Shown: positions 43,860 to 52,139 of the stretch, in pieces
Layout: each line of letters begins with the position of its first letter
Numbering within the stretch: position 1 is the stretch's first letter
Made by a program: the position numbers and the translations under genes
Notes under the pieces: model-generated
What the model was told of the DNA's origin: nothing
What the model saw: the letters and a program-made list of their open reading frames with translations, nothing else
Databases searched by the model: none
NCBI RefSeq assembly: GCF_003337355.1
Contig: NZ_QPJW01000010.1
Span: 1-64,000, forward strand
Direction: 5' to 3'
DNA length: 64,000 bases
From: Fontibacillus phaseoli
GTDB lineage: Bacteria; Bacillota; Bacilli; Paenibacillales; Paenibacillaceae

Positions 43860-45698
43860 ATGCTCACAGCAGAGCGTTATATCACACTGTTGAACCATTA
43901 TGCCGGGCCGGTAACGGGCGAACAGGAGGAATATGAGGTGGCGCTTGAGGATTTAACGGCGCTGTTTCACTGTACGGAACGGAATGTCAAGCTGATCGTC
44001 CGCAAGCTTCAAGAGGAGGAATTAATCGGCTGGATTCCCGGCCGGGGCCGGGGAAACCGTTCTCGCATTCAATTTCTCGTCAAACGCGAGTTTTTTCTGC
44101 TGGAGTTTGCCAAGCGGCTGGCGCAAAAAGGGGAATATCGCTACGCTTTTGAATTCCTGCATCAGTATGAAGAAGACAAATTGATTCTTGAGCAGTTTAT
44201 CAAATGGTTGAACAACCAATTCGGCATGGAGAAATTAAGCGATGACATCCAGGCCAGGGATGTGTTTCGCCTTCCGGTATACAAAGCTCCGCTTTCGCTG
44301 GATCCTGCAGAACTTTACTATGGCTTTGACTCCCATCTGGTCCGGCAGATGTTTGACCGCCTCGTCCAGTATGATTCGGAACAGGAAGCCGTCGTGCCTC
44401 TGATCGCCCATCATTGGGAGAGCAATGAATCCGGAACGGAGTGGACTTTCTTTTTGCGTAAAGGGGTCCGCTTTCACCATGGAAAAATATTAACTGCCGA
44501 GGACGTTGTCTTTACTTTAGAGCGCCTTCGTACGGAGAAGATGAACGCCTGGCTGCTGTCTACGATGGAGCAGGCGGAAGCCTTGGACGCTAGGACCGTC
44601 AAAATCAGTTTGCGGCAGCCTAATTGGCTTTTCCCTCGCCTGATGTGTTCCTCCTGCGCTTCCATCCTCCCCTCCGATCTCGGCGGTCAGAATGAATCCA
44701 GTTATTGGATGCTGCCCAGCGGCACCGGCCCTTTCCGAATGGCGGTCTGGAACAGCAACAGGTTGGAGCTGACGGTAAATGACGATTATTTTCTGGGCAG
44801 ACCTTATCTGGATGGGGTTAAGCTAATTTTCTTACCCGATAACATCCCGAATATATCCAAATTGAAATGGGAGCAGCTTATCGCCAATGACTCCCGTATT
44901 CCCGCCAAAGCCGGTGAGGATTGGCAGCGCATCGAAACGCTAAGCAAAGGCTGCAGCCTGATGACGTGGAACCGCAACAAAAAAGGGCCTCAGCAATCCT
45001 TATCCTTCCGCCAGGCTGTGAATCTCATCATTGACCGGATCGGGATGATTCAGCATTCAAGCAAATCCGGTTATCCCGCCCGAAGTTTTGTGCCGCAGGA
45101 AGAAACCGAGTTGGGTATGTTCTGGTATGACCTCGATGCAGCCAAACAACTGCTTGAGCAATCGGGATATGACGGCTCCCCTTTCCTGCTCGTAACCAGG
45201 GATACGGACGCCGATGAAGCCGAATGGATTCAGAAGCAATGTGCGAAAATCGGCATTACGATGCACCTCCGTTATGAAGAAAGAAGCGCGCTTACCCGGG
45301 TTGAAACGGTTCAGGAAGCGGATGCGATGCTGACATGTCTCGTTTTTGCGGACGATGAGGTTTGTGAACTGGAAAGTTATCTTCAAGCGAACAGCTCGAT
45401 CTATCAGCACTTGGATCCGGGACTCCGAAAGTGGATTTTCCAGCTTACGGATCAAATCCTTGCCACCAAGTCCAAAGAAAAAAGACGTGCGCTATTGCGG
45501 CAAATTGAATACCGCCTCCGGGACGAAGCCCAGGTGCTGTTCCTGATTCACCAAAAATTAAGCACCTATGTACACCCTTCCGTGCGCGGTCTGGTCATCA
45601 ACAATTTGGGCTGGATGGATTTTAAAGATATTTGGCTTACTTCGACAAACGAGCGCCAATTGGAGAGCCCGGTGCGGAAAATGAAAAAAAGCGTTTGA
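43860..45698 (+). CDS. SgrR-type regulator: winged helix plus peptide/solute-binding domain
   Basis: A 612-residue protein. Residues 1-115 form an SgrR_N winged helix (LEDLTALFHCTERNVKLIVR ... EEELIGWIPGRGRGNRSRIQ), and about 130-600 is an SBP_bac_5 solute-binding fold (YYGFDSHLVRQMFDRLVQYD, WTFFLRKGVRFHHGKILTAED). SgrR proteins of enterobacteria sense phosphosugar stress; in Firmicutes they are ill-defined and may sense peptides or sugars. No signal peptide. ATG at 43860 follows GGGAGG; its terminator overlaps the stop codon. Confidence 0.88.
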   Translation: MLTAERYITLLNHYAGPVTGEQEEYEVALEDLTALFHCTERNVKLIVRKLQEEELIGWIPGRGRGNRSRIQFLVKREFFLLEFAKRLAQKGEYRYAFEFLHQYEEDKLILEQFIKWLNNQFGMEKLSDDIQARDVFRLPVYKAPLSLDPAELYYGFDSHLVRQMFDRLVQYDSEQEAVVPLIAHHWESNESGTEWTFFLRKGVRFHHGKILTAEDVVFTLERLRTEKMNAWLLSTMEQAEALDARTVKISLRQPNWLFPRLMCSSCASILPSDLGGQNESSYWMLPSGTGPFRMAVWNSNRLELTVNDDYFLGRPYLDGVKLIFLPDNIPNISKLKWEQLIANDSRIPAKAGEDWQRIETLSKGCSLMTWNRNKKGPQQSLSFRQAVNLIIDRIGMIQHSSKSGYPARSFVPQEETELGMFWYDLDAAKQLLEQSGYDGSPFLLVTRDTDADEAEWIQKQCAKIGITMHLRYEERSALTRVETVQEADAMLTCLVFADDEVCELESYLQANSSIYQHLDPGLRKWIFQLTDQILATKSKEKRRALLRQIEYRLRDEAQVLFLIHQKLSTYVHPSVRGLVINNLGWMDFKDIWLTSTNERQLESPVRKMKKSV

Positions 45699-45722
45699 CA
45701 GGTTACTGTCAAACGCTTTTTT
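45684..45722. terminator. bidirectional terminator between sgrR-like gene and nitroreductase gene
   Basis: AGCGTTTGACAG pairs with CTGTCAAACGCT around GTTA, with A7 and T6 runs on the two sides. It includes the stop codon of the plus-strand gene. Confidence 0.88.
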
Positions 45723-45734
45723 ATGAATGTCCGC

Positions 45735-46331
45735 TTATTTAAAAACTTTGAGTCGGGTATCGATCGGTGCGAATTGCTTTTCGCCAGGTTCTGCGGCGAT
45801 GCCGCCGAACGGCAATTGAGCAATCAGTTTCCAGCTTGCAGGCAGGTTCCATTCTTTAGCCACTTGTTCGTCAACGATCGGATTATAGTGTTGAAGCGAT
45901 GCTCCCACGCCTTCATTTGCCAGTGCAGTCCAAACGACGAATTGCAGCATCCCTGAAGATTGGTTGGACCAAACCGGGAAGTTGTCGGCATACAGGGCAA
46001 ACTGCTCTTGCAGACCTTCTACAACCGCTTGATCTTCAAAGAACAATACCGTACCGCGACCGCTGCGGAAAGATCCCATTTTTTCTTCGGTCGAAGCAAA
46101 GCCTTCAGCAGGTACGATTTTACGCAGTGTTTCTTTGGTCAAGTCCCAGAACTTGTCGTGCTGTTCGCCAAACAATACTACCACTCTCGCGCTTTGCGAG
46201 TTAAAGGAAGATGGAGTATGAAGGACGGCCTCTTCTACGATTTCCTCGATCCGGGACTCCGATACCGGAATTTCTTTGCTGATTCCATATACACTGCGTC
46301 TTGTTTTGATTTCGTTTAAAAATTGACTCAT
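45735..46331 (-). CDS. nitroreductase-family flavoprotein
   Basis: A 198-residue oxidoreductase: FLNEIKTRRSVYGISKEIPV carries the Arg-Arg-Ser FMN-phosphate motif, and VVWTALANEGVGASLQHYNP follows, typical of the YdgI/YodC-like branch that uses NAD(P)H and FMN to reduce nitro or quinone compounds. Dimeric and cytosolic in the family. AGGAGAGG precedes ATG. Confidence 0.9.
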   Translation of the reverse strand: MSQFLNEIKTRRSVYGISKEIPVSESRIEEIVEEAVLHTPSSFNSQSARVVVLFGEQHDKFWDLTKETLRKIVPAEGFASTEEKMGSFRSGRGTVLFFEDQAVVEGLQEQFALYADNFPVWSNQSSGMLQFVVWTALANEGVGASLQHYNPIVDEQVAKEWNLPASWKLIAQLPFGGIAAEPGEKQFAPIDTRLKVFK

Positions 46332-46482
46332 TTTGTTTACCTCTCCTTATTCAAATTAAGAATATTGTACAACACTTACATTTATTCAGTGACTATGGAT
46401 AGTATATTACATGAAATATTTTTTGTTTGCAAGACGTTCTTTAAAAATATTTTGCTCATATTCTAATTTGTTAAGTCTGGGT

Positions 46483-46488
46483 TATAAT
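46483..46488 (+). promoter_or_regulatory. -10 element of the DUF4062 gene
   Basis: TATAAT lies 36 nt before the GTG start at 46519; no good -35 is seen at 16-18 bp. It supports the downstream GTG rather than the ATG at 46411. Confidence 0.5.
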
Positions 46489-46518
46489 GGAAACAAACTG
46501 GCTCGGGAGGTAACTTTC

Positions 46519-47673
46519 GTGGCAAGAACAAAAATTTTCATCAGCTCCGTTAACGAGGACGGGCTAAAGCCGCTTCGACGAAGCGTTTTTCGGGAACTCG
46601 AATCCTTGGGGCATGAACCCGTCATGTGGGAAGAAAACCTCGGTCCCTGGCCCGCTCATGTCGATCCTGTGGTTCGTTGCCTGGAAGCCGTGGAGCAATG
46701 CGATATTTATCTGCTTTTTATCGGAGACAAAGCCGGTACATATCATGATAAAGCGTCAAGAACGATAACTCATATGGAATTCATCAAGGCGCATGAAGAG
46801 GAAAAAAGTATCCTAGTATTTGGCGATGTTGAAATTAAGGCGGCTTTCTTCAGCAAAGTCAGGCCGCTCCTTGAACAGTTCATCGACGGTTACATATCCA
46901 AGGAAGACCGTTTTCCCTCTCCCTCTCATATGATGGAGATGTTAAGGAACGACGACCGGGTCCCCAAAAACATCGATCCTTATGTATGGTTCCTTCTGTA
47001 TGACATGATGTTACGCAAAGTGTACATCGATGACCTGTCGATCGGGGTAATGATTGATTGGAAGACCTATTTCAGCGACCTGCTGCGCCGGGGCTCCCTG
47101 CTGCTTCCGCTGGAAGAGTCCATTGAGCAAAATGCCGAACGGCTTGACCAATTTGACGAAGCCTTCGAGCTTTTGACCGGCTTGATGCCCCAGTTGCAGA
47201 TTACCGGGTTTCGTCAGGCGCAAAAATTCCTGGAATTGATGATAAGCCGGCTACCCGGCGGCATGATTGAACAGCAATACGGACAATATATGAGTGAATC
47301 CGTAGGACATTATGACGATTGCTGTGCGGCCACGCTTTATGAACTGCGGGATAACGGCCTGAATTTTGTGGCCAAAGCAGGGACTGCGGCTTCCGTACCG
47401 ATTTTTATGCTGGACGATAAGAGCTCTTACGCCGTACTTACCCTTGAATTGGGGGATCCGGGAGAGCAGGTGTTTTTCAAGGAAGCCAAGAACATGATTT
47501 ATCACTGCATTCGGTCCGGCAATTATGTCATCACTTTACACTACCCGGCCGATCCCGACTGGAATTATAAGAAATTCATCCACTACAAAGAGAGTGTCAA
47601 TCATGCTATAATGAGTAAAAATCCGCTCATCATTGAATTTATCAAATTATGCCTGGGGGGAATGCACCCATGA
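46519..47673 (+). CDS. DUF4062-domain protein with C-terminal GAF-like region
   Basis: A 384-residue protein starting at GTG behind GGGAGG. Residues 1-100 match DUF4062 (KIFISSVNEDGLKPLRRSVF, ECDIYLLFIGDKAGTY-like acidic strand), a Rossmann/TIR-like fold often at the front of bacterial STAND and signalling proteins. A helical middle region leads to a C-terminal part (about 260-384; CCAATLYELRDNGLNFVAKA, FMLDDKSSYAVLTLELG) resembling a GAF sensor. No NTPase motif is present. It overlaps the next small gene as ATGA. Role unknown; immunity or stress sensing is conceivable. Confidence 0.75.
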   Translation: MARTKIFISSVNEDGLKPLRRSVFRELESLGHEPVMWEENLGPWPAHVDPVVRCLEAVEQCDIYLLFIGDKAGTYHDKASRTITHMEFIKAHEEEKSILVFGDVEIKAAFFSKVRPLLEQFIDGYISKEDRFPSPSHMMEMLRNDDRVPKNIDPYVWFLLYDMMLRKVYIDDLSIGVMIDWKTYFSDLLRRGSLLLPLEESIEQNAERLDQFDEAFELLTGLMPQLQITGFRQAQKFLELMISRLPGGMIEQQYGQYMSESVGHYDDCCAATLYELRDNGLNFVAKAGTAASVPIFMLDDKSSYAVLTLELGDPGEQVFFKEAKNMIYHCIRSGNYVITLHYPADPDWNYKKFIHYKESVNHAIMSKNPLIIEFIKLCLGGMHP

Positions 47674-47861
47674 GTTCCGGAGTCTTCGTATCCAAAAACG
47701 GACGGGTGAGCAAAGCTGTCGGAAGCCAGCCCAAAGAAGCGCTGCTGTTTGCTCCGCTGTCCAAAAATTCCTCGCAAATCTTGCGCGAGCAGCGCACGGC
47801 AATGAAACGCAACAACAAACAAATCAAAGACCGATTTGCCCAGGCTACCAAACGGGCATAA
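47670..47861 (+). CDS. small basic protein coupled to the DUF4062 gene
   Basis: A 63-residue basic, soluble protein (GVFVSKNGRVSKAVGSQPKE ... REQRTAMKRNNKQIKDRF). The ATG at 47670 overlaps the stop of the DUF4062 gene as ATGA, and GGGGGGAA lies 9 nt upstream inside that gene, so translation is coupled. A strong terminator follows. The pairing hints at a joint function. I do not recognise a family. Confidence 0.7.
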   Translation: MSSGVFVSKNGRVSKAVGSQPKEALLFAPLSKNSSQILREQRTAMKRNNKQIKDRFAQATKRA

Positions 47862-47865
47862 ATAA

Positions 47866-47907
47866 AAAACGCTCTCCCGGTTTCTTTAACCGAAAGAGCG
47901 TTTTTTT
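47866..47907 (+). terminator. terminator of the DUF4062 operon
   Basis: AAAACGCTCT pairs with AGAGCGTTTT with an inner CCGGTT/AACCG pairing, then TTTTTTT. Confidence 0.88.
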
Positions 47908-48082
47908 GTATATGCGGATTAAACTATCCCTGTTCATACCGAGCAGAAGAATCATGAAGCCGGTAGAATTATTGCTGTAAATGCAACAAAATAATAACTG
48001 AATATGACGTGTCTTTTTTGCACTTGTAATATAAATCGATGGAATTTCGAGTATTGCCGTACTCAAAGATAACAATCTCGAG

Positions 48083-48397
48083 TTAGCTGACTAGCTTCAA
48101 GCCAACAGCCGATCCAAGCACCATGGCAATAAATACAATTCTCAGGACATTTTTTGGTTCACCATAAAAGATCATTCCGAGAATAGCTCCTCCGGATGCT
48201 CCTATTCCTGTCCATACAGCATATGCTGTTCCCATCGGCAGAGTTTTCATGGCTACGGACAAGAACAAAAAGCTTAATCCAAAACCTGCAACCAATAAGA
48301 GGAATGATGCCGTGTTACGGTCCTTGTTCACTTTATTGATCATTAGGACTCCGAACATTTCACATAGCCCCGCTAAAATAAGAAATACCCAATCCAT
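48083..48397 (-). CDS. ykkD: SMR-family guanidinium exporter subunit
   Basis: A 104-residue four-helix membrane protein: WVFLILAGLCEMFGVLMINK with the essential membrane Glu14, followed by the SMR signature PMGTAYAVWTGIGASGGAIL. Length matches B. subtilis YkkD (105). It starts 3 nt after the first SMR gene, with AAAGGAGG overlapping that gene's end, so the pair is co-translated and probably forms a heterodimer. The guanidine-I riboswitch upstream implies guanidinium export. Confidence 0.92.
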   Translation of the reverse strand: MDWVFLILAGLCEMFGVLMINKVNKDRNTASFLLLVAGFGLSFLFLSVAMKTLPMGTAYAVWTGIGASGGAILGMIFYGEPKNVLRIVFIAMVLGSAVGLKLVS

Positions 48398-48400
48398 GTG

Positions 48401-48736
48401 TTACGCCGCCTCCTTTTCCTTATCTTTGCTTAGCATTTTTAGCCCAATAACACCCAATAGCAGCACTGCAATGAATACCATCTTTTCAATTCTAATAGGA
48501 GAATCAAATAAAATAATTTCCGCTAATACAGTACCCGCTGTACCTAAACCAACAAAAACAGCGTACACAGTACCCACTGGAAGGAATCGAGAAGCCCTGA
48601 TCATCAAGGTGAAACTTACAATGATGGCAATCACCGTACCTCCCCATTCTAGAAACCCGCCGGCATGTTTTAATCCAATAACCCAAGCCACCTCAAATAC
48701 CGCAGCTATAACGACGGACAACCACGTTTTGTTCAT
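48401..48736 (-). CDS. ykkC: SMR-family guanidinium exporter subunit
   Basis: A 111-residue four-helix protein: [20 protein letters not shown] with the SMR Glu, then [20 protein letters not shown]. The length fits YkkC (112). ATG at 48736 has AGGAGG 9 nt upstream; the longer reading to 48754 would contain that site. It is first of the pair and follows a guanidine-I riboswitch, so transcription should rise with guanidine. Confidence 0.92.
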   Translation of the reverse strand: MNKTWLSVVIAAVFEVAWVIGLKHAGGFLEWGGTVIAIIVSFTLMIRASRFLPVGTVYAVFVGLGTAGTVLAEIILFDSPIRIEKMVFIAVLLLGVIGLKMLSKDKEKEAA

Positions 48737-48801
48737 TACTTTCATCCTCCTCATTAAAATTGCACCACATGAAGTTTTAATTAAATGTGGCGGAAATATA
48801 C

Positions 48802-48852
48802 AAAAGCCCGGGAAACAAACTGTTATTAACAGTTTATCTCCCAGGCTTTTAT
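48802..48852 (-). terminator. riboswitch-controlled terminator
   Basis: AAAAGCC...GGGA pairs with TCCC...GGCTTTT, with an inner AACTGTTA/TAACAGTT hairpin and a T run. Its 5' arm uses the last conserved aptamer strand, so ligand binding and termination exclude each other. Confidence 0.88.
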
Positions 48853-48929
48853 CCCTCCGTGTCCGCAGAGTATGCTCTGCGTGCCCCCTCTCGGACCATG
48901 ACCGGCGACTGCCGCGGAACCCTAGGAGA
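48836..48929 (-). ncRNA. guanidine-I riboswitch aptamer (ykkC type)
   Basis: The minus strand reads CTAGGGTTCCGC, GGTCCGAGAG, GACACGGAGGGATAAAAG and CCTGGGAGA in order, the conserved segments of the ykkC/guanidine-I class. It precedes the SMR exporter pair, its usual partner. Binding of guanidine should stabilise the aptamer and prevent the terminator at 48802-48852. Confidence 0.95.
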
Positions 48930-49115
48930 CAAAGTGAGTCCTATGATACACGATGTTGATGTTCGGGTCAAGGTCAATACAGAAAAATCGATTGGACCAG
49001 CGTCCGTTAGTTATTTCCATGACTCGACTTGTATCAGGAAATGGTTTGATCTAACATAGACAACAGAGGAATGAGTGCCAAATCCATGTATGTATTGAGA
49101 AAGGAGGAGAAGAAC

Positions 49116-50126
49116 ATGAGCAGTAAGCTGTTTTCTCCGTATACCATAAAAAAGGTGACCCTAAAGAATAGGATCGTTATGGCTCCGATGTGCATGTATT
49201 CAGCTTCGAATGAGGATGGAAAAATCGGAGATTGGCATCGGATTCACTATGCCACCCGAGCCGTTGGCGGCGTGGGATTAATCGTTGTGGAAGCGACGGC
49301 CGTCCTGCCGGAGGGCCGAATCTCCTATCGCGACCTCGGAATCTGGAGCGATGAGCATATCGCCGGGTTGAAAGAGATCACGGATCTCATTCACCAGCAC
49401 GGGGGCAAGGCGGCTATTCAGTTGGCTCATGCGGGACGGAAGGCCGAATTGAACGAGGATGTTTTCGCGCCGTCGGCCCTTCCTTTTCCCGGGATGAAAA
49501 ATCCGTTGGAAGCGGACGAGAATTATATTCGCCGTGTTGTCGAGGCCTTCTCGCAGGCGGCTCGCCGGGCCAAGGAAGCCGGATTCGATATTATCGAGCT
49601 TCATGGCGCCCACGGCTATCTGATCAATCAGTTCCTTTCCCCGCTTGCCAATCGGCGGCAGGATGCCTACGGCGGAACAGCGGATAACCGTTATAGGCTG
49701 TTGGGCGAGATCATCGATGCCGTTAAGACCGAATGGGACGGGCCGATATTTGTACGCGTCTCCGCAAACGAATACGATGAAAACGGGAATTCCCTGGAGC
49801 AATATATTGAATATTCCCGTACCCTGAAGACTCAGGGCGTGGACTTGATCGACTGCAGCTCCGGCGCCGTAGTCCCTGCCAAAATCGATATTTACCCGGG
49901 TTATCAAATCAATTTGTCCGAACGAATCCGGCGGGAGGCCGGAATTGCAACCGGCGCCGTAGGGCTCATTACAAGTGCTGTACAAGCCGAAGAAATCCTT
50001 GGCAATGAACGCGCCGATCTCGTATTTCTCGGACGGGAGCTGCTTCGCAATCCGTACTGGGCTTTCAATGCCGCCAAAGAGCTTGGCGCCGAGATCGACC
50101 GCCCGCAACAGTATGGAAGAGCTTAA
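49116..50126 (+). CDS. namA: old yellow enzyme family NADPH dehydrogenase (YqjM type)
   Basis: A 336-residue FMN enzyme: [20 protein letters not shown] with PMCMYSA (the Cys that tunes the flavin in YqjM), later [20 protein letters not shown] with the H-G-A-H substrate-binding pair, and [20 protein letters not shown] at the phosphate site. These reduce activated alkenes and quinones. ATG at 49116 follows AAGGAGGAG; ATG at 49071 has no such site. Upstream region is shared with the riboswitch. Confidence 0.94.
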   Translation: MSSKLFSPYTIKKVTLKNRIVMAPMCMYSASNEDGKIGDWHRIHYATRAVGGVGLIVVEATAVLPEGRISYRDLGIWSDEHIAGLKEITDLIHQHGGKAAIQLAHAGRKAELNEDVFAPSALPFPGMKNPLEADENYIRRVVEAFSQAARRAKEAGFDIIELHGAHGYLINQFLSPLANRRQDAYGGTADNRYRLLGEIIDAVKTEWDGPIFVRVSANEYDENGNSLEQYIEYSRTLKTQGVDLIDCSSGAVVPAKIDIYPGYQINLSERIRREAGIATGAVGLITSAVQAEEILGNERADLVFLGRELLRNPYWAFNAAKELGAEIDRPQQYGRA

Positions 50127-50177
50127 GGCGCCTACCCGATTTGACAGGAACCTGTGTAAGGAGTTGGCAACTGGCGT

Positions 50178-50897
50178 ATGACAAATCAAAATAATCCTCA
50201 AGAACAAAACCCGCGTTCGGCTTATAAGCGGGTGCTTATCATGACCGCGGTCGACGCCGAGCGGGAGGCCGTGCTTCGCGGCCTGGGCCGGGCGGCGTCG
50301 ACGGCTGGCGCGGATATAGCGCCGGTCGTCGACGTACGGCTGGCCGGGGTCGGGCCGGCGCGCGCCGCGGCGTCCACGGCGAGCGAGCTGGCTAGCGGCG
50401 CGTACGACCTCGTCGTTAGCGCCGGTATCGGCGGCGGCTTTGAAGGCTGCGCGCCGATAGGCTCGCTCGTGGTAGCGAGCGAAATCATCGCGGCCGACCT
50501 CGGCGCGGAGACGCCGGACGGCTTCGCCAGCGTGGACGAGCTCGGCTTCGGCTCGGCCGCCGTGGCGGTCGCCGGCAGCCTGGCCACCGGCTGGACGGCG
50601 GCGCTTCAGGCAGCCGGGCTCCCGGCATGCTACGGGCCGGTGCTAACGCTGTCCACCGTCACGGGGACGGCGGCCACGGCCAAGTTGCTGGCCGAGCGCA
50701 TACGGGGCGCGGCTGCCGAAGCGATGGAAGGCTTCGGCGTGGCCGCGGCGGCACATCGGCTGGGCATCCCCGTGTTGGAAATCCGTGCAATTTCCAATAG
50801 GATCGGCCCCCGCCAGCGCGAACTTTGGAAAATCGGCGAAGCTTTGCAAGCCTTGGAAGAGGCTTGCTCAATACTACCGGAGGTGCTGCAAACATGA
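50178..50897 (+). CDS. mqnB: futalosine hydrolase
   Basis: A 239-residue purine nucleosidase-like enzyme of the futalosine menaquinone route, removing the base from (amino)futalosine. ILIMTAVDAEREAVLRGLGR-type start, then VSAGIGGGFEGCAPIGSLVV and AAAAHRLGIPVLEIRAISNR with the R-x-I-S-N nucleoside phosphorylase/MTAN-like motif. G+C in 50240-50720 is much higher than in the rest of the window. Its stop overlaps the mqnD start as ATGA. Confidence 0.9.
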   Translation: MTNQNNPQEQNPRSAYKRVLIMTAVDAEREAVLRGLGRAASTAGADIAPVVDVRLAGVGPARAAASTASELASGAYDLVVSAGIGGGFEGCAPIGSLVVASEIIAADLGAETPDGFASVDELGFGSAAVAVAGSLATGWTAALQAAGLPACYGPVLTLSTVTGTAATAKLLAERIRGAAAEAMEGFGVAAAAHRLGIPVLEIRAISNRIGPRQRELWKIGEALQALEEACSILPEVLQT

Positions 50898-51727
50898 ATA
50901 TCGCTTTTTCGCCCTGCCCCAATGATACGTTCGTTTTTCATGCCCTGGTGCACGGTTTAATCCCCGGTGCGCCGGACTTCGACGTCACTTATGCGGATAT
51001 CGATATTACGAACGGCCTCGCGGCCGGCGGCAACGGTCCAGATATCCTGAAAATCTCATACGCCGCCCTGCCCTGGGTGCTGGACGAATACGCCTTGCTG
51101 CCCTGCGGCGGCGCGCTCGGGCGCGGCTGCGGCCCGCTCGTCCTGACGGCGGACGGACAGCCCAGCGCGGCGGATCTCGCGGGCCGGCGCGTCGCCGTGC
51201 CGAGCGAGCGCTCGACAGCCTACCTGCTGTTCCGGCTATGGGCAGCGCAAAACGTGCCGGGCGGCATTGGTGAGATCGTCGTCCTGCCGTTCGACGAGAT
51301 CATGCCTGCCGTGAGAAACGGCTCGATCGACGCCGGGCTCGTCATTCATGAGGCCCGGTTCACCTATCGGTCCTACGGGCTCTACATGCTCGCCGATCTC
51401 GGCAACTGGTGGGAATCCGACACCGGACTTCCCATCCCGCTTGGGGCGATCATCGCCCGCCGGTCGCTAGACCTGGAAGCCATCTCCGGCTGGATTCGTG
51501 CATCCGTGGAATATGCCTGGTCACATCCGGAGGCATCGGCGGAATACGTTCTCGAGCATGCCCAAGAGATGTCCCCGGACGTCACCAAGGCCCATATCAA
51601 CCTGTACGTCAACGACTACACGTCCAACCTCGGCAACGACGGCTATGCGGCCGTTACGGCCCTGCTTGAACGGGCCGCGCGCGAAGGACTGGTCCCGCAA
51701 GTAGACCTGTCGTTATTAAAGAAGTAA
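50894..51727 (+). CDS. mqnD: 1,4-dihydroxy-6-naphthoate synthase
   Basis: A 277-residue periplasmic-binding-fold enzyme acting late in the futalosine pathway: NIAFSPCPNDTFVFHALVHG at the start is the family hallmark; DAGLVIHEARFTYRSYGLYM carries the conserved active-site His/Arg region, and GLPIPLGAIIARRSLDLEAI follows. No signal peptide; the fold is used as a cytosolic enzyme. ATG at 50894 is translationally coupled to mqnB and has CGGAGGTG upstream. The terminator at 51732 follows. Confidence 0.95.
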   Translation: MNIAFSPCPNDTFVFHALVHGLIPGAPDFDVTYADIDITNGLAAGGNGPDILKISYAALPWVLDEYALLPCGGALGRGCGPLVLTADGQPSAADLAGRRVAVPSERSTAYLLFRLWAAQNVPGGIGEIVVLPFDEIMPAVRNGSIDAGLVIHEARFTYRSYGLYMLADLGNWWESDTGLPIPLGAIIARRSLDLEAISGWIRASVEYAWSHPEASAEYVLEHAQEMSPDVTKAHINLYVNDYTSNLGNDGYAAVTALLERAAREGLVPQVDLSLLKK

Positions 51728-51731
51728 CGCC

Positions 51732-51770
51732 AAAACAGCCTGGGGGAGATGATTCCCAGGCTGTTTTAAT
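51732..51770 (+). terminator. terminator after mqnD
   Basis: AAAACAGCCTGGG pairs with CCCAGGCTGTTTT around a 10-nt loop, followed by AAT and T-poor sequence. The stem is strong and also symmetric. Confidence 0.8.
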
Positions 51771-51781
51771 CAAGTTTGCTG

Positions 51782-51834
51782 GCGCTTCTGGTGCTTCTGG
51801 TGCTTCTGGTGTTTCCGATGTTTCTGGTGTTTCC
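51782..51834. repeat. tandem repeat with 9-nt period
   Basis: Six consecutive 9-nt units: GCTTCTGGT three times, then GTTTCCGAT, GTTTCTGGT and GTTTCC. It ends 8 nt before the four-unit element at 51842. Confidence 0.8.
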
Positions 51835-51841
51835 AGTTGAT

Positions 51842-52026
51842 CTAACGGACACAGGAGACGTTATCGACCCTGAAATCATACTTTTTGTGCGCTAACGGAC
51901 ACAATGGACCTTAAATGACCTCATCAGGTTCAAAATTCGGGGAAATGTCCAGATTAACGGCTCTGGTGTCCGTTAGATTCCGAAATAAGCAATTTCTCGG
52001 AGTTTAACGTCTCTCACGTCCGTTAG
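51842..52026. repeat. four-unit inverted intergenic element, copy 2
   Basis: Four 23-nt units: direct at 51842-51864 and 51892-51914 (start CTAACGGACACA), inverted at 51954-51976 and 52004-52026 (end GTCCGTTAG). Starts are 50, 62 and 50 nt apart, total 185 nt, exactly as in copy 1 at 16358-16542; spacers are 27, 39 and 27 nt with no clear sequence similarity. Located between the mqnD terminator and the convergent radical SAM gene. Direct/inverted units can pair over 17-19 of 23 positions, either nested or crossed. Confidence 0.85.
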
Positions 52027-52139
52027 ATTATCTTATGGGTTCCGCTCCAGCGTATCTCCCCTAAGCACGGATTAGGCCATGGCTTCAGTGAACCAACTTG
52101 CCACATTTAACCCTCTTCTCCGATTGCAGTCAAACTCGC

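Noticed and set aside
48249..48959. 236-residue plus-strand frame over the SMR genes
   Set aside because: It is antisense to two clear SMR genes and to the guanidine riboswitch; composition (Thr/Ile/Asn/Pro) is that of a shadow frame.
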